Part shown: piece after piece, positions 54,170 through 63,189 of the stretch
Numbering within the stretch: position 1 is the first letter of the stretch
Layout of the letters: each line of letters starts with the position of its first letter
Assembly (NCBI GenBank): GCA_017643395.1
Contig: JAEPNP010000001.1
Location: forward strand, 1-64,000
Direction: 5' to 3'
From: Rhodothermales bacterium
Lineage (GTDB): Bacteria > Bacteroidota > Rhodothermia > Rhodothermales > UBA10348
Length of the DNA stretch: 64,000 nt
Notes under the pieces: model-generated
What the model was told of the DNA's origin: nothing
The model's database searches: none
The model's input: only the letters and a program-made list of their open reading frames with translations
Position numbers and translations under genes: made by a program

Positions 54170-55053
54170 CACCAGAAAACAATCATCCGAACCTGGATCG
54201 CGTACTGTCGCAGGTACCTGCCCAAGACCGTGAGGCTCTGCGTGAAGTCTGGGACATGGCCACGCTGGGCACCGCCGGAGAAGGCGAGCATGGCGAGGAC
54301 GTGTGGCGAGCGCTGGAGGCCCACACTCGTCGCGGACCCCGGATGCGGCTGGTTTGGGCAGGCAGTGCGACTGCTGCCCTGGCGCTGGCCGCTACGCTCC
54401 TCTTCTTTTTTGTCCCGGTCTCCGTGACCGCACCCGCAGCTGAAATGCGCACGGTGGAGCTCGCGGACGGATCGACCGTGCTGCTCAACAGCGGGTCCAC
54501 CCTCCGCCACAACCGCGTCTTCCTCGGTACCCGAACCGTACGTCTCAGCGGCGAAGCGTTCTTCTCGGTCACCTCCTCCAACGCCCGGTTCATCGTGCGA
54601 ACCCACGACGCCGAAGTTGAGGTGCTCGGTACGGAATTCTCCGTGCGTGCCTGGGGCGATGAGCGGGACGGCGGCACGACCGTCTCGCTGGTTGAGGGCC
54701 GAGTGGCCTTCCGGGCACTCGATAGCCCGGAAACGCTGGAATTGGCGCCTGGAGAGGCCTCCAGGATCACCGATTCCGGGCCGACTCCCCTTCCGGTCCA
54801 GGCCGCCCTGGACGCTCCGGCATGGAGGAATGGGGACTTTCGATACCGGGATGTCTGGGTAAGCACCATTCTGGCAGACCTGGAGCGGCGGTTTGGAATC
54901 CGCGTCCAGATCCCAGTCGCCGTGTCGGACCGTCGCATGACATTGCTGCTCACGGCCCCCGCCAGTCCCGAGGCCGTCCTGGATGACCTCACGGTTGCCC
55001 TCGGAGTACAGTACGAAGCCGTGGCCGGCGGATACAGACTTGTCCTACCCTGA
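54166..55053 (+). CDS. FecR-family anti-sigma factor
   Basis: 295 residues. Cytoplasmic N-terminus, one membrane helix (about 61-83), periplasmic FecR domain (VELADGSTVLLNSGSTLRH, RLSGEAFFSV, LGTEFSVRAW, LVEGRVAF) and a C-terminal STN-like DUF4974 domain (ILADLERRFGIRVQIP). It holds the sigma factor and passes on the state of the TonB receptor. Order receptor-sigma-FecR, with the receptor first, is less usual than sigma-FecR-receptor. Confidence 0.92.
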   Translation: MTPENNHPNLDRVLSQVPAQDREALREVWDMATLGTAGEGEHGEDVWRALEAHTRRGPRMRLVWAGSATAALALAATLLFFFVPVSVTAPAAEMRTVELADGSTVLLNSGSTLRHNRVFLGTRTVRLSGEAFFSVTSSNARFIVRTHDAEVEVLGTEFSVRAWGDERDGGTTVSLVEGRVAFRALDSPETLELAPGEASRITDSGPTPLPVQAALDAPAWRNGDFRYRDVWVSTILADLERRFGIRVQIPVAVSDRRMTLLLTAPASPEAVLDDLTVALGVQYEAVAGGYRLVLP

Positions 55054-55054
55054 C

Positions 55055-56719
55055 ATGAAGCGACCTTCCCTGCCCGCCCGCAAGCGCTCGGTACCATCAC
55101 CGGCGGACCTGCATGCGCGATTTCGCACCCGCAGAGCGGCCCCGCCGCGAGGCCCATCGCCCGTAAACGGAGCATTCCCCGCTAGAGAGACCCGAGGTCG
55201 GGGAGCCGGCTTGAGCCGCCGCCTTGCCCCGCTGACGGAAGCAGAAGCCCGCCACTTGCTGAGACGCGCCGGCTTCGGAGCCAGACTGGCGGACGTGCGG
55301 CGCTTTACCGGCCTTCCTGCCGCGGAGGCGGCGCAGATCCTGGTGCAGGAAGCGAGCTCAGCGGCGCCGTTGCCCGAACCAGCGTGGGTGGGCACTCTTC
55401 CCCCACCGGAGTCGGCATCGGATGCCGAGTTCGAGGCCTACTTTGAACTGAACGAGCAGTGGCTTCTCGACGGCCTCGGGCCGCAAATTGCTGTGTCCAT
55501 GGCCGAGGGTGGCCTCCGGCAGCGCTTGACGCTTGCTTGGCACAACCACTTTGTCACGAGCTTCGAATCCTACGGCCTGGCCGAGTTCGGCTGGCGCAAC
55601 TGGAATCTGCTTGAGCGGCACGCCCTGGGCAACTTCCGCACGCTGGTCAACGAAGTCGGACTGGATCCGGCCATGCTGATCTACCTCGACGGCGCGCTGA
55701 ATGAGAACGAGGCGCCGAATGAGAACTATGCCCGGGAGCTGATGGAGCTGTTCACCATGGGTGCCCGGGACGCCTCGGGCCAGGCCAACTACACCGAAAA
55801 CGACGTGGCGGAGTTGGCCCGTGCCCTGACGGGGTGGACCGTGGATTGGGATACCCTGGAGGTGGTGTACGAGCCGGAGCTCCACGACGCCGGAACGAAG
55901 ACGATCCTTGGACGCACGGGGACCTTCGACTACGCGGGTGCCGTCGACCTGCTGTTTCAGGAGAGGCCCCGGGAGATTGCACGGTTTGTAGCAGACAAGC
56001 TCTACCGGGATGTGGTCTTTGAAGTACCGAACCCGGTCGTCGTCCAGGAACTGAGCGCATTGCTGCAGGCCTCGGAGTGGGATATCCGCCCGGTCCTGGA
56101 GACGCTCCTGAGCAGTGAGCATTTCTTTTCGCCGGACCTCATCGGGGCCCGCATCAAGGACCCCATCACCCTCATGGCGGGGTTCGTCTCGGAGTTCGGG
56201 CTCGTTATGGACGACGAGCTCGCGCCAGAGCTGTATTGGGTGCCGGTGGAACTGGACCAGTGGATCCTTTCTCCTCCCAATGTCGCCGGATGGCCCGGGC
56301 AGCGGGCCTGGATAGATACAACCACCCTGCCTGGTCGCTGGGAAGTGACCGGCTACCTGGCCTACCACGGGGAAGAGGAACACGATGACCTGGTGGTAGC
56401 GCTGGCCACCGAGCTTGCGGACGTGAATGACCCGCTGGCTGCATTCCGGCTACCGCTGGAACTCACCAGACACCTGCTCCCCGTCTCGCCCGAGGAACTC
56501 TCCGTGGATGACGGCGGCCATGCGTTCGGAGGCAATCTAGCTCAGTTTCCCATCCCGCCGGAAGTACTGCAGTGGAGTGCGCCGGAGCAGGCCCTGGTCC
56601 GGCGATTCCTTGCCGGCTTGCCCTGGTACGAGTGGACCCCCCATCGCCAGGAAGCCCCGTACGTCATGCGCGACTTCGTGGCCTATCTCACCCGGCTTCC
56701 GGAATTCCAGTTGACCTGA
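55055..56719 (+). CDS. DUF1800 family protein
   Basis: 554 residues from ATG 55055, one base after the FecR stop. Family hallmarks: AEARHLLRRAGFG near the start, LTLAWHNHFVTS, ENYARELMELFTMG, FVADKLYRDVVF, and SPPNVAGWPGQRAWID. The Arg/Pro-rich first 50 residues may be extra; a later start before LSRRLAPL cannot be excluded. DUF1800 proteins typically pair with a DUF1501 protein, as here. Function of the pair is unknown. Confidence 0.88.
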   Translation: MKRPSLPARKRSVPSPADLHARFRTRRAAPPRGPSPVNGAFPARETRGRGAGLSRRLAPLTEAEARHLLRRAGFGARLADVRRFTGLPAAEAAQILVQEASSAAPLPEPAWVGTLPPPESASDAEFEAYFELNEQWLLDGLGPQIAVSMAEGGLRQRLTLAWHNHFVTSFESYGLAEFGWRNWNLLERHALGNFRTLVNEVGLDPAMLIYLDGALNENEAPNENYARELMELFTMGARDASGQANYTENDVAELARALTGWTVDWDTLEVVYEPELHDAGTKTILGRTGTFDYAGAVDLLFQERPREIARFVADKLYRDVVFEVPNPVVVQELSALLQASEWDIRPVLETLLSSEHFFSPDLIGARIKDPITLMAGFVSEFGLVMDDELAPELYWVPVELDQWILSPPNVAGWPGQRAWIDTTTLPGRWEVTGYLAYHGEEEHDDLVVALATELADVNDPLAAFRLPLELTRHLLPVSPEELSVDDGGHAFGGNLAQFPIPPEVLQWSAPEQALVRRFLAGLPWYEWTPHRQEAPYVMRDFVAYLTRLPEFQLT

Positions 56720-56720
56720 T

Positions 56721-58325
56721 ATGTGCCGTTCAGACGATCACAGCAGACTCGGCAGCCGCGTTCAGCACGGTGCCGCCCATGCCGCCGACCATGAGGCCTG
56801 GACTCGTCGTCGATTCCTGTCGACGCTCGGCATTGCCACTGCGGGAGGCACCCTGGTGTCCGGATCACTGCCCATGAGGGCGATGGGTCACACGCCGTTT
56901 CTTCAAGCCCTGGCGGGTTCGAACACCGACCGCATCCTCGTGCTGGTGCAGCTCGAGGGTGGCAATGATGGCCTGAATACCGTCGTGCCGTTCAGGGACG
57001 ACGCCTATCATCGCGCAAGGCCGGGCTTGCGGATGCGCGATTCTGATGTCCTTCGGATTGCGGACGATGTCGGCCTGCATCCGGCCATGAGCAAACTGGC
57101 CTCCCGGTTTCAGAATGGCGATCTGGCCATCGTCCGTGGAGTGGGATATCCCGAGCCTGACCTGTCCCACTTCCGCTCGACGGACATTTGGGTCTCCGCG
57201 AGCGATTCCAGCGAGTACGACCGTTCGGGATGGGGCGGCCGGGCCATGGAAACCCTGCATCCGGACTTTGTCCAGGCGTTGCCACAATCTCCTGTGGCTG
57301 TGCAACTGGGCGGCGCGGCCATGATGTTTCGTGGCCGGGAGGCGAACCTGGGCATGCGCATAGCGGGCGTGGAAGGGCTGGATCAATTCTCCGGGGGCAA
57401 CCCGTTTGACGTGACGACGCTACCCGGCACCACGTACGGCGAGGAGATGGCGTTTCTGCGCACAGTCGCCAACAGCTCGTTTCGCTATGCCGATGCGATT
57501 CGCGCGGCTGGCCAGGCGGGGAGCAATCGCGAAACGTTTCAGGACGATGAGCTGAGCGAACAACTGGCCGCGGTGGCGCGCCTGATTCGAGGAGGCCTGG
57601 ACAGTCGTGTGTACCACGTGTCGCTGGATGGCTTCGACACCCATTCCGAACAGGCCGAAGCACATGCGTATCTGCTGGGAGTCATCTCGGAAGCGATCGA
57701 CACCTTCCTGACCGACCTGGCCCAGGACGGCCTGGACGAACGAGTGGTCGTCATGACCTTCTCCGAGTTCGGGCGCACCATTGTCGAAAACGGCTCCGCC
57801 GGCACCGATCACGCGACGACTGCGCCGCATTTTCTGGCCGGCCCGGCCGTTTCCGGGGGGCTCCTGGGGGCGGCCCCTGACTTCTCGACGCTGAACGACA
57901 ATGGCGACCTGCTGCACGCTGTCGACTTCAGAAGTCTCTATGCGTCAGTTCTGGAGCAGTGGTTCGGCCTGGAGCAGCACGAACTCGTGCTAGGCAGCCG
58001 CTTTCCCGTGTTGCCCCTGATTGGAGCTGCCACACAGACCGGCGTCTCCCCGGAAGTGCCCGATCGATTCGCTTCGCTCGAGGCCTTCCCCAATCCGGTA
58101 CGAGGGACCGCGTCCGTGGAACTGGAAGTTGCGAAGTCCGACCGCGTCGCCGTGACTCTCTTCGATGTCACCGGTCGTGCGGTGAGAAACGTGTTCGCGG
58201 GTCTCGTGCAGCCGGGAGTCGAGCGCCTGCGGCTGCAGACAGCCGACTTGCCGGCCGGTGTCTATGTGCTGGCCGCGCGAGGAATCACTGTTTCCGCGTC
58301 GCGCACGATTACGGTGCTGCGGTAG
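56721..58325 (+). CDS. DUF1501 family protein with Tat-like signal and T9SS sorting domain
   Basis: 534 residues. A twin-Arg motif RRRFLSTLG at 29-37 and a hydrophobic stretch suggest Tat export. The DUF1501 core has VLVQLEGGNDGLNTVVP, HPAMSKLA, HFRSTDIWVSA, and VVVMTFSEFGRT, which belongs to the alkaline-phosphatase/sulfatase-like superfamily. The C-terminus from about 455 is a T9SS type A domain (FPNPVRGTASVEL, VTLFDVTGRAV, LPAGVYVLAARG). It starts one base after DUF1800's stop. Confidence 0.9.
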   Translation: MCRSDDHSRLGSRVQHGAAHAADHEAWTRRRFLSTLGIATAGGTLVSGSLPMRAMGHTPFLQALAGSNTDRILVLVQLEGGNDGLNTVVPFRDDAYHRARPGLRMRDSDVLRIADDVGLHPAMSKLASRFQNGDLAIVRGVGYPEPDLSHFRSTDIWVSASDSSEYDRSGWGGRAMETLHPDFVQALPQSPVAVQLGGAAMMFRGREANLGMRIAGVEGLDQFSGGNPFDVTTLPGTTYGEEMAFLRTVANSSFRYADAIRAAGQAGSNRETFQDDELSEQLAAVARLIRGGLDSRVYHVSLDGFDTHSEQAEAHAYLLGVISEAIDTFLTDLAQDGLDERVVVMTFSEFGRTIVENGSAGTDHATTAPHFLAGPAVSGGLLGAAPDFSTLNDNGDLLHAVDFRSLYASVLEQWFGLEQHELVLGSRFPVLPLIGAATQTGVSPEVPDRFASLEAFPNPVRGTASVELEVAKSDRVAVTLFDVTGRAVRNVFAGLVQPGVERLRLQTADLPAGVYVLAARGITVSASRTITVLR

Positions 58326-58331
58326 GCCGGC

Positions 58332-58658
58332 TCAGCAAATCACGCCAGGCACCAGCCTGCCCTCCGGCAGATCGATTCCCAGGTAACACATGTGTGCGCC
58401 GTTCGGCTCCAGTGAACACTGCACCGAGCCGGACATCTTGGTAAGGGTGCCGTCTCCGACGCAGTCGTCTTCAACCGCATCGACCGGAAGCCGGGTGTAC
58501 AGGGCCTCGGCCGCATCGCCCTCCAGCCACATGTAGAAGTGGGTCTTTGCGGAGCCGGAATCCTCATCGCCCAGCAATCCACCCGTGAACCAGGTGCCCT
58601 CCAGGTCCCCGGTTCCAGGCGTTAGAAACAGTGCGAGAATCAGCGGGAATGCACGCAT
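58332..58658 (-). CDS. Small exported protein, unknown
   Basis: 108 residues with signal peptide MRAFPLILALFLTPGTG. The mature part (LEGTWFTGGLLGDEDSG, HFYMWLEGDAAEALY) has three or four Cys residues (DDCVGDGT, VQCSLEP, HMCYLGI, GVIC) that could form two disulfides in the periplasm. No family recognised. It is divergent from the DoxX-like gene, 62 bases away. Confidence 0.6.
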   Translation of the reverse strand: MRAFPLILALFLTPGTGDLEGTWFTGGLLGDEDSGSAKTHFYMWLEGDAAEALYTRLPVDAVEDDCVGDGTLTKMSGSVQCSLEPNGAHMCYLGIDLPEGRLVPGVIC

Positions 58659-58720
58659 GGTGGGCGTTCGGATGGATTCAAAGCGCTAACATACCGCTCC
58701 CCTACTGAGCCGAATCCCCC

Positions 58721-59113
58721 ATGAAGCTGCCGAAATCCCGAATCCGGGCGCTTGCCCTTCTCGCCCTGGCCGCCTTCTGGGTCGCCGCCGGCGCGAATCA
58801 CTTCATTAATCCCGAGTTCTACCTGCAACTCATGCCGCCCTGGATTCCGGCTCATGAGGCGATGGTGTTCTGGAGTGGTGTCGCCGAGGTGGCAGGCGGC
58901 ATTGCGGTCCTCATACCGGCTTGGCGCGCCCGGGCGGGGGTGTTCCTGATTCTCGTTCTGATCGGCGTGACTCCGGCCAACCTGCACATGGCGTTGAACC
59001 CGGGTGATTTTGCCGAACTGGGCCCCGCGTGGGTGTTCTGGGTCCGCCTTCCGATCCAGGTGCTGTTTGGCCTGTGGGCCTGGTGGGCTACCCGTCCTGA
59101 TCCGTCAGCGTAG
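58721..59113 (+). CDS. DoxX-like small membrane protein
   Basis: 130 residues with four membrane helices: ALALLALAAFWVAAGANHF, MVFWSGVAEVAGGIAVLIPA, GVFLILVLIGVTPANLHMAL and LPIQVLFGLWAWW. FWSGVAEVAGGI and the NP-rich loop resemble DoxX/MauE-like membrane proteins. The physiological role is unknown. Its last nine bases overlap the end of the convergent dehydrogenase gene. Confidence 0.75.
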   Translation: MKLPKSRIRALALLALAAFWVAAGANHFINPEFYLQLMPPWIPAHEAMVFWSGVAEVAGGIAVLIPAWRARAGVFLILVLIGVTPANLHMALNPGDFAELGPAWVFWVRLPIQVLFGLWAWWATRPDPSA

Positions 59114-60733
59114 GAGAAGCGGCCGGGCCGTCACTGTGCGACCGGTCTGCACTCGCACGAAGTAGACACCGCGTGACAGACTTCCTGTCTCGAGACTGAT
59201 AGATCGGCCGTGCACCGACTGCCGCAGCACGCTGCGACCCAGCACATCGACGACTTCAACGGTCGCCGCGGCCGCGGAATTCCAATTCACCTGGACCCGG
59301 TCCCAGGCCGGATTTGGGTAGACGTCCAGGTGGAATCCACCTACGGGCGTGTCTTCACTGGCCAGATCCGTCGCGATCGTAACGGCCTGCACCGCCCGAC
59401 TGCCTCCCGGCGCCCACGGCTCCCCGTACTCGAGCACGTAGATGGTATTGGCCACCATGACCGCATCAATCGGATGGTCGAACCCATGCGCTACCCGCTC
59501 CGCCGACATCGTATACGTGTCGCCGGACTTCTCGAGGTCCAGATACAGCAGATCCTCCCCCGTACCACCCAAGCGGGCGAGCAACTGATCTTCGGCCGTG
59601 TTCCAGCTCACCAGGAATGCCCCGCCCCGCATCGGCCAATCCAGGAGGCTGTCCGCGTCGAACACCAGGCCAAGGGGCGAGCGATGCGGCGTCAGCGAAC
59701 CCACCGTGGTCCCCATGTCACTGGCGTCCCGGGGCTCGCCAGTTTGGGTGTCGCGATACAGATCGGCAAACGGTCCCCGATTGGCGATGGGGTCCGTAAA
59801 GGTCACACCCGCCGGCGGCGCGGGGTAGGTGGGATCGTTGCTGAAGTACCAGCCGGTGTCCGCGACGTTGTTCGTATTGCGATCCGGCTGCACGAACGGA
59901 TCTGCGGACGGGTCATAGCCCGCGTGCTGCTGCGGCGTCTCGCTGGTGCCGATCCGCCACGGAAAGCCGTAATGGTGGCCTTCGCGAATCCAGTTGAACT
60001 CCTCCGCGTCATCCCGATCGCCTGCATTGTCGGCCGCCATCAGGTCCCCGTTGGGGGCGAATTCCAGATCGAAGGAGTTGCGGATGCCCTCGGCGAATAC
60101 GAATCCGCCGGTCTTCAGAGTCTCCCGGTCGTTGGGCAGGACGAGGTCTGTGGCGTCCGCCGGGATCTTGAGCACGATGGCGGTAAGACCCTCCTCGCGC
60201 ACCCCGCCGTACATCTCGCCATGGTCCGTGCGCGCACCTGAATTGATCAGCAACGACTGGCCGTCCGGGGTGAGCGTCATGCCGTTTGCCTTGTGGTCGA
60301 ACCACGTGCGGCTCAGCAGATAGGGTTCCGAGGTCGCGACGGTGTTCCAGCCCGTGCCGTCGACCTGTCCTCGCCGCACCACGAAGCGCGTGCGATCGGA
60401 GTCGACATTTTCATTGCCGATCAGATACAGCGTGCCGTCCGCTCCGAAATCCATGCCGACCGCGCTGGGCACGGCGTGATCCGCCTGAGTGAGCACTTCT
60501 TCGGGCGTCCAACCGAAACGCAGCTCGGTCAGCACATAGAGCCGACCGCTTGTCGCCAGCACATACAGCTTGCCGTCGGCGGGGTTGTGCTCGATTCGGA
60601 TGGGGTTCTGCCCATCGGTATCCGGGATGTCGGTCACCTTGCTGATGGACACCCCGGGCAGGTCGGCGACAGGCTGCGCCGTGGCAGAAATCGTTAGCGT
60701 CAGGGCCGCCAGGACGGCCGGGATTCGCAGCAT
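59105..60733 (-). CDS. PQQ-dependent sugar dehydrogenase family protein with T9SS sorting domain
   Basis: 542 residues from ATG 60733, giving signal peptide MLRIPAVLAALTLTISATAQ. The six-bladed glucose/sorbosone dehydrogenase fold is recognisable: PIRIEHNPADGKLYVL, LLSRTWFDHKANGMTLTPDG, GIRNSFDLEFAPNGDL, NWIREGHHYGFPWR, and SPLGLVFDADSLL. The C-terminus (about 470-542) is a T9SS type A domain (YPNPAWDRVQVNW, VEVVDVLGRSV, LSRGVYFVRV). It oxidises a sugar or alcohol at the cell surface if PQQ is bound; cofactor and substrate are inferred. Confidence 0.87.
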   Translation of the reverse strand: MLRIPAVLAALTLTISATAQPVADLPGVSISKVTDIPDTDGQNPIRIEHNPADGKLYVLATSGRLYVLTELRFGWTPEEVLTQADHAVPSAVGMDFGADGTLYLIGNENVDSDRTRFVVRRGQVDGTGWNTVATSEPYLLSRTWFDHKANGMTLTPDGQSLLINSGARTDHGEMYGGVREEGLTAIVLKIPADATDLVLPNDRETLKTGGFVFAEGIRNSFDLEFAPNGDLMAADNAGDRDDAEEFNWIREGHHYGFPWRIGTSETPQQHAGYDPSADPFVQPDRNTNNVADTGWYFSNDPTYPAPPAGVTFTDPIANRGPFADLYRDTQTGEPRDASDMGTTVGSLTPHRSPLGLVFDADSLLDWPMRGGAFLVSWNTAEDQLLARLGGTGEDLLYLDLEKSGDTYTMSAERVAHGFDHPIDAVMVANTIYVLEYGEPWAPGGSRAVQAVTIATDLASEDTPVGGFHLDVYPNPAWDRVQVNWNSAAAATVEVVDVLGRSVLRQSVHGRSISLETGSLSRGVYFVRVQTGRTVTARPLLLR

Positions 60734-60860
60734 AATTCGGGCGATGGATTCGATGCCCGGATGGTAGCGCAGCGGCGGCTCGGTTGCTGTGAAAGTGTGC
60801 CGAGCGGCCCGGCAGAATAGGTTGCCCGCCGACGCGGGGCGCGCGTAGGTTGCGCAGTTC

Positions 60861-61691
60861 ATGAACACGCGGAGGCATTTTCTGAAGGCCGGGGCTACGC
60901 TGGCCGCCGGCGCCCTGCTGGGTGGGTGGCGTCCTTCGGCCGGAGGCGCCCTGGAGCACGTGCGGCTGGGAGTCGCATCCTACTCGCTGCGCGAACTGTC
61001 CCGACGCGAGGCCATCGCCGGTATCAAGGCCTGCGGCGCGCAGTACGTCAACATCAAGTCGTTCCACCTGGACTATGGCGCATCGGCTCAGGAGATCGCT
61101 GAGGCGCGCCGGCAGTTTGCCGACGCAGGCATCGAGATTGTCGGGGGCGGCCTGATTCCGTTCTACGAAAACGATGACGACACCATGCGGGCGTCCTTCG
61201 AGTACGCGCGTGCAGCCGGCTTTCCGGTGATTGTCGCCGGTCCCAACCACGCCGTGCTGCCCCGTCTGGAGCGGTTCGCTGTGGAGTACGACATCAAGGT
61301 GGCCATCCACAACCACGGCCCGGAAGACAACTACTTTCCGGCTCCCAGTGACGCGCTTGCGCTGATCGAGGGCATGGACCTGCGCATGGGCGTCTGCGTG
61401 GACGTGGGGCACACCGCCCGGACCGGCAGGGACGTGGTGGCGGAGATTGCGGCGGCAGGTGACCGCTTGCATGACGTGCACATGAAAGACCTGGCCGACT
61501 TCAGCAGTCGGGACAGTCAGTGCGTGGTGGGCGATGGGCTGATGCCGGTCCCGGCAATTTTCCGGCAACTGGAAGCCATGCGATACCCCGGCTACGTCAA
61601 CCTGGAGTATGAAATTGAGGCCGCCAACCCCGTGCCCGGCATGCAGCGCTCGTTTGCATACATGCGGGGTGTGCTGGCAGGGATGGAGTAG
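60861..61691 (+). CDS. Sugar phosphate isomerase/epimerase-like TIM barrel, Tat-exported
   Basis: 276 residues. N-terminal Tat signal MNTRRHFLKAGATLAAGALLGG, then a xylose-isomerase-like TIM barrel with metal-ligand regions IHNHGPEDNY, VCVDVGHTART, VHMKDLADF and VNLEYEI. This family binds a divalent metal and isomerises or epimerises sugars. The exported form is common near PQQ-type sugar dehydrogenases in Bacteroidota. It is divergent from the dehydrogenase gene (127 bases). Confidence 0.88.
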   Translation: MNTRRHFLKAGATLAAGALLGGWRPSAGGALEHVRLGVASYSLRELSRREAIAGIKACGAQYVNIKSFHLDYGASAQEIAEARRQFADAGIEIVGGGLIPFYENDDDTMRASFEYARAAGFPVIVAGPNHAVLPRLERFAVEYDIKVAIHNHGPEDNYFPAPSDALALIEGMDLRMGVCVDVGHTARTGRDVVAEIAAAGDRLHDVHMKDLADFSSRDSQCVVGDGLMPVPAIFRQLEAMRYPGYVNLEYEIEAANPVPGMQRSFAYMRGVLAGME

Positions 61692-61745
61692 GCGTTTTTC
61701 TGTTCGAGCGTCCGGGCGGATGGCTCGGTCAAACGGAGCTCGGGA

Positions 61746-62297
61746 TCAGGACAACAGCCCATCCGAAAGAACAACCAGTGTCACGACGAGCGAAGCCATG
61801 AGAAAGGCGAGGGCGTTCTCTTTCCACCCGGCGCCGAGTCGCCGACTGCCTGACACCGTCAGGGACAGCAGGAACAGGACGAAAACGACCGGCAAGACCC
61901 ACATCGGGAGCTCTAGGGCCAGACTCGCCGCAGCCTCATCGTTTGGCCTGGAGATATAGCTGATGCCCATGGCACACGCCCTCATAAAGAAGGCCAGAAA
62001 GAGAAAGGGGTAGTAGCGGACGTGAGACGTCCTGCGAATCAAGACCAAGGCTGCGATTCCCTGAAACCATGTAACCAGGGGGCCGGCAAGTGCCACCGCT
62101 ACGAGGTGGATTGTGGAGTTGTACGTCCCCTCCACCAATCCGACGTGATTGAACGTCATCCACATATCGTAGCCCAGCACAGTGCCCATCGCCCAGTGCG
62201 CCGATTCGTGGAGCGGCCAGGTAAGAATGACAGCCGGGAAAAACCAGAGTGCCAGAGCCCGGTAGTCCGATCTGGTCCAAAGAGGTCGGTTACTCAT
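61746..62297 (-). CDS. Membrane protein with HExxH motif (M50-like?)
   Basis: 183 residues, about five membrane helices. HESAHWAMG in the first helix has the HExxH zinc-binding pattern of M50-type intramembrane proteases. The second conserved site of that family (LDG/NxxPxxxLDG) was not found, so this may be a degenerate or unrelated protein. Membrane topology and the motif are visible; function is not. Confidence 0.6.
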   Translation of the reverse strand: MSNRPLWTRSDYRALALWFFPAVILTWPLHESAHWAMGTVLGYDMWMTFNHVGLVEGTYNSTIHLVAVALAGPLVTWFQGIAALVLIRRTSHVRYYPFLFLAFFMRACAMGISYISRPNDEAAASLALELPMWVLPVVFVLFLLSLTVSGSRRLGAGWKENALAFLMASLVVTLVVLSDGLLS

Positions 62298-62449
62298 GGC
62301 TCATTGTACGGCCCCGCGGAAAAAAGCTGCGCGTGGCTCCTGGGGCGGCCGGTTGTGGGCTCGGCCGGTTCGCGGGGCGGTTTCAGTCGATTCTCAACAT
62401 CCGGCCGGCCAACTCCCCCGCCGCCTGCCGTAAACTCCGGCTTCCACCT

Positions 62450-62532
62450 GCCCCGGTGGCGGAATTGGTAGACGCATGCGACTCAAAATCGTATGTCCTT
62501 TGGACGTGTGGGTTCGAGTCCCACCCGGGGTA
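62450..62532 (+). tRNA. tRNA-Leu (anticodon CAA)
   Basis: A class II tRNA. The acceptor stem GCCCCGG pairs with CCGGGGT (one G.T), with discriminator A at 62532. The anticodon loop CTCAAAA gives CAA, which reads UUG. Long variable arm GTCC-TTT-GGAC, T arm GTGGG/CCCAC with TTCGAGT. CCA is not encoded; the next bases are CAG. Located directly before a gene-poor stretch. Confidence 0.96.
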
Positions 62533-63189
62533 CAGCGGGCGAATGGCATATCGCTGCCGGGCATGTGATTATGCCTCCGATCGGCGCCGAGATCAGAGGT
62601 GCTATTAAAGATTAGTGTCGGCTAGTTCCGACGAGAACGTGTATCGTGATCACACCCTAGGATCTGGGAGATCGCGCCATGCCCTACTCGGCATTTGATG
62701 CTGCCGGACATGGCGACCGTCCAGGGGACAGCGCTGGCCAGGTACGCCTAGATTGAGTACGGAGCCACGAGGATGACGGTGGCTCGGCCGACGGGAGTCA
62801 CCTACTCGTCGATCCGCGCGCCTCGAAGCTCACGATTCGCGAGTGCCACGACCGCGAGAATAACCTTGGACTGGATCGTGGAGGGCAGTAACCAGGTCGC
62901 TGCGAAGGGCCGGATTTGATTGCCGATCAGTTCTTTGCCATCGCCGACTTCATTGCAGGTGCAATTAAACTCGACTTCTCGCCAGACATATTATGTGAGT
63001 GCTCCGGCGAACGCTCAGAGACCTGTTCTCCTCGGCCTGATCAACGATCTGTCCGAAAGAAGATCGATTCCGGCCGTTTCGAGGTCAGGCCACGCCGCAG
63101 ACCATTGCGGCCCGATGCGAAGTGCTCGAACGCGGACCTCCAGGCACTTCCTAGAGGTTGCCCTCCTCAGCCAGACGAGAAGGGGCCAG
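62533..63189. other. Gene-poor stretch after tRNA-Leu
   Basis: About 650 bases of seemingly lower GC than the rest. Frames that span parts of it have no recognisable domain and no good start. I see no repeat of the tRNA 3' end in the window, no terminal inverted repeat and no transposase. It may be the left edge of an island or a decayed gene. Confidence 0.45.

Noticed and set aside
62510-62532. Attachment-site duplication of the tRNA-Leu 3' end
   Set aside because: No second copy of the T-arm/acceptor sequence was found to the right within the window.
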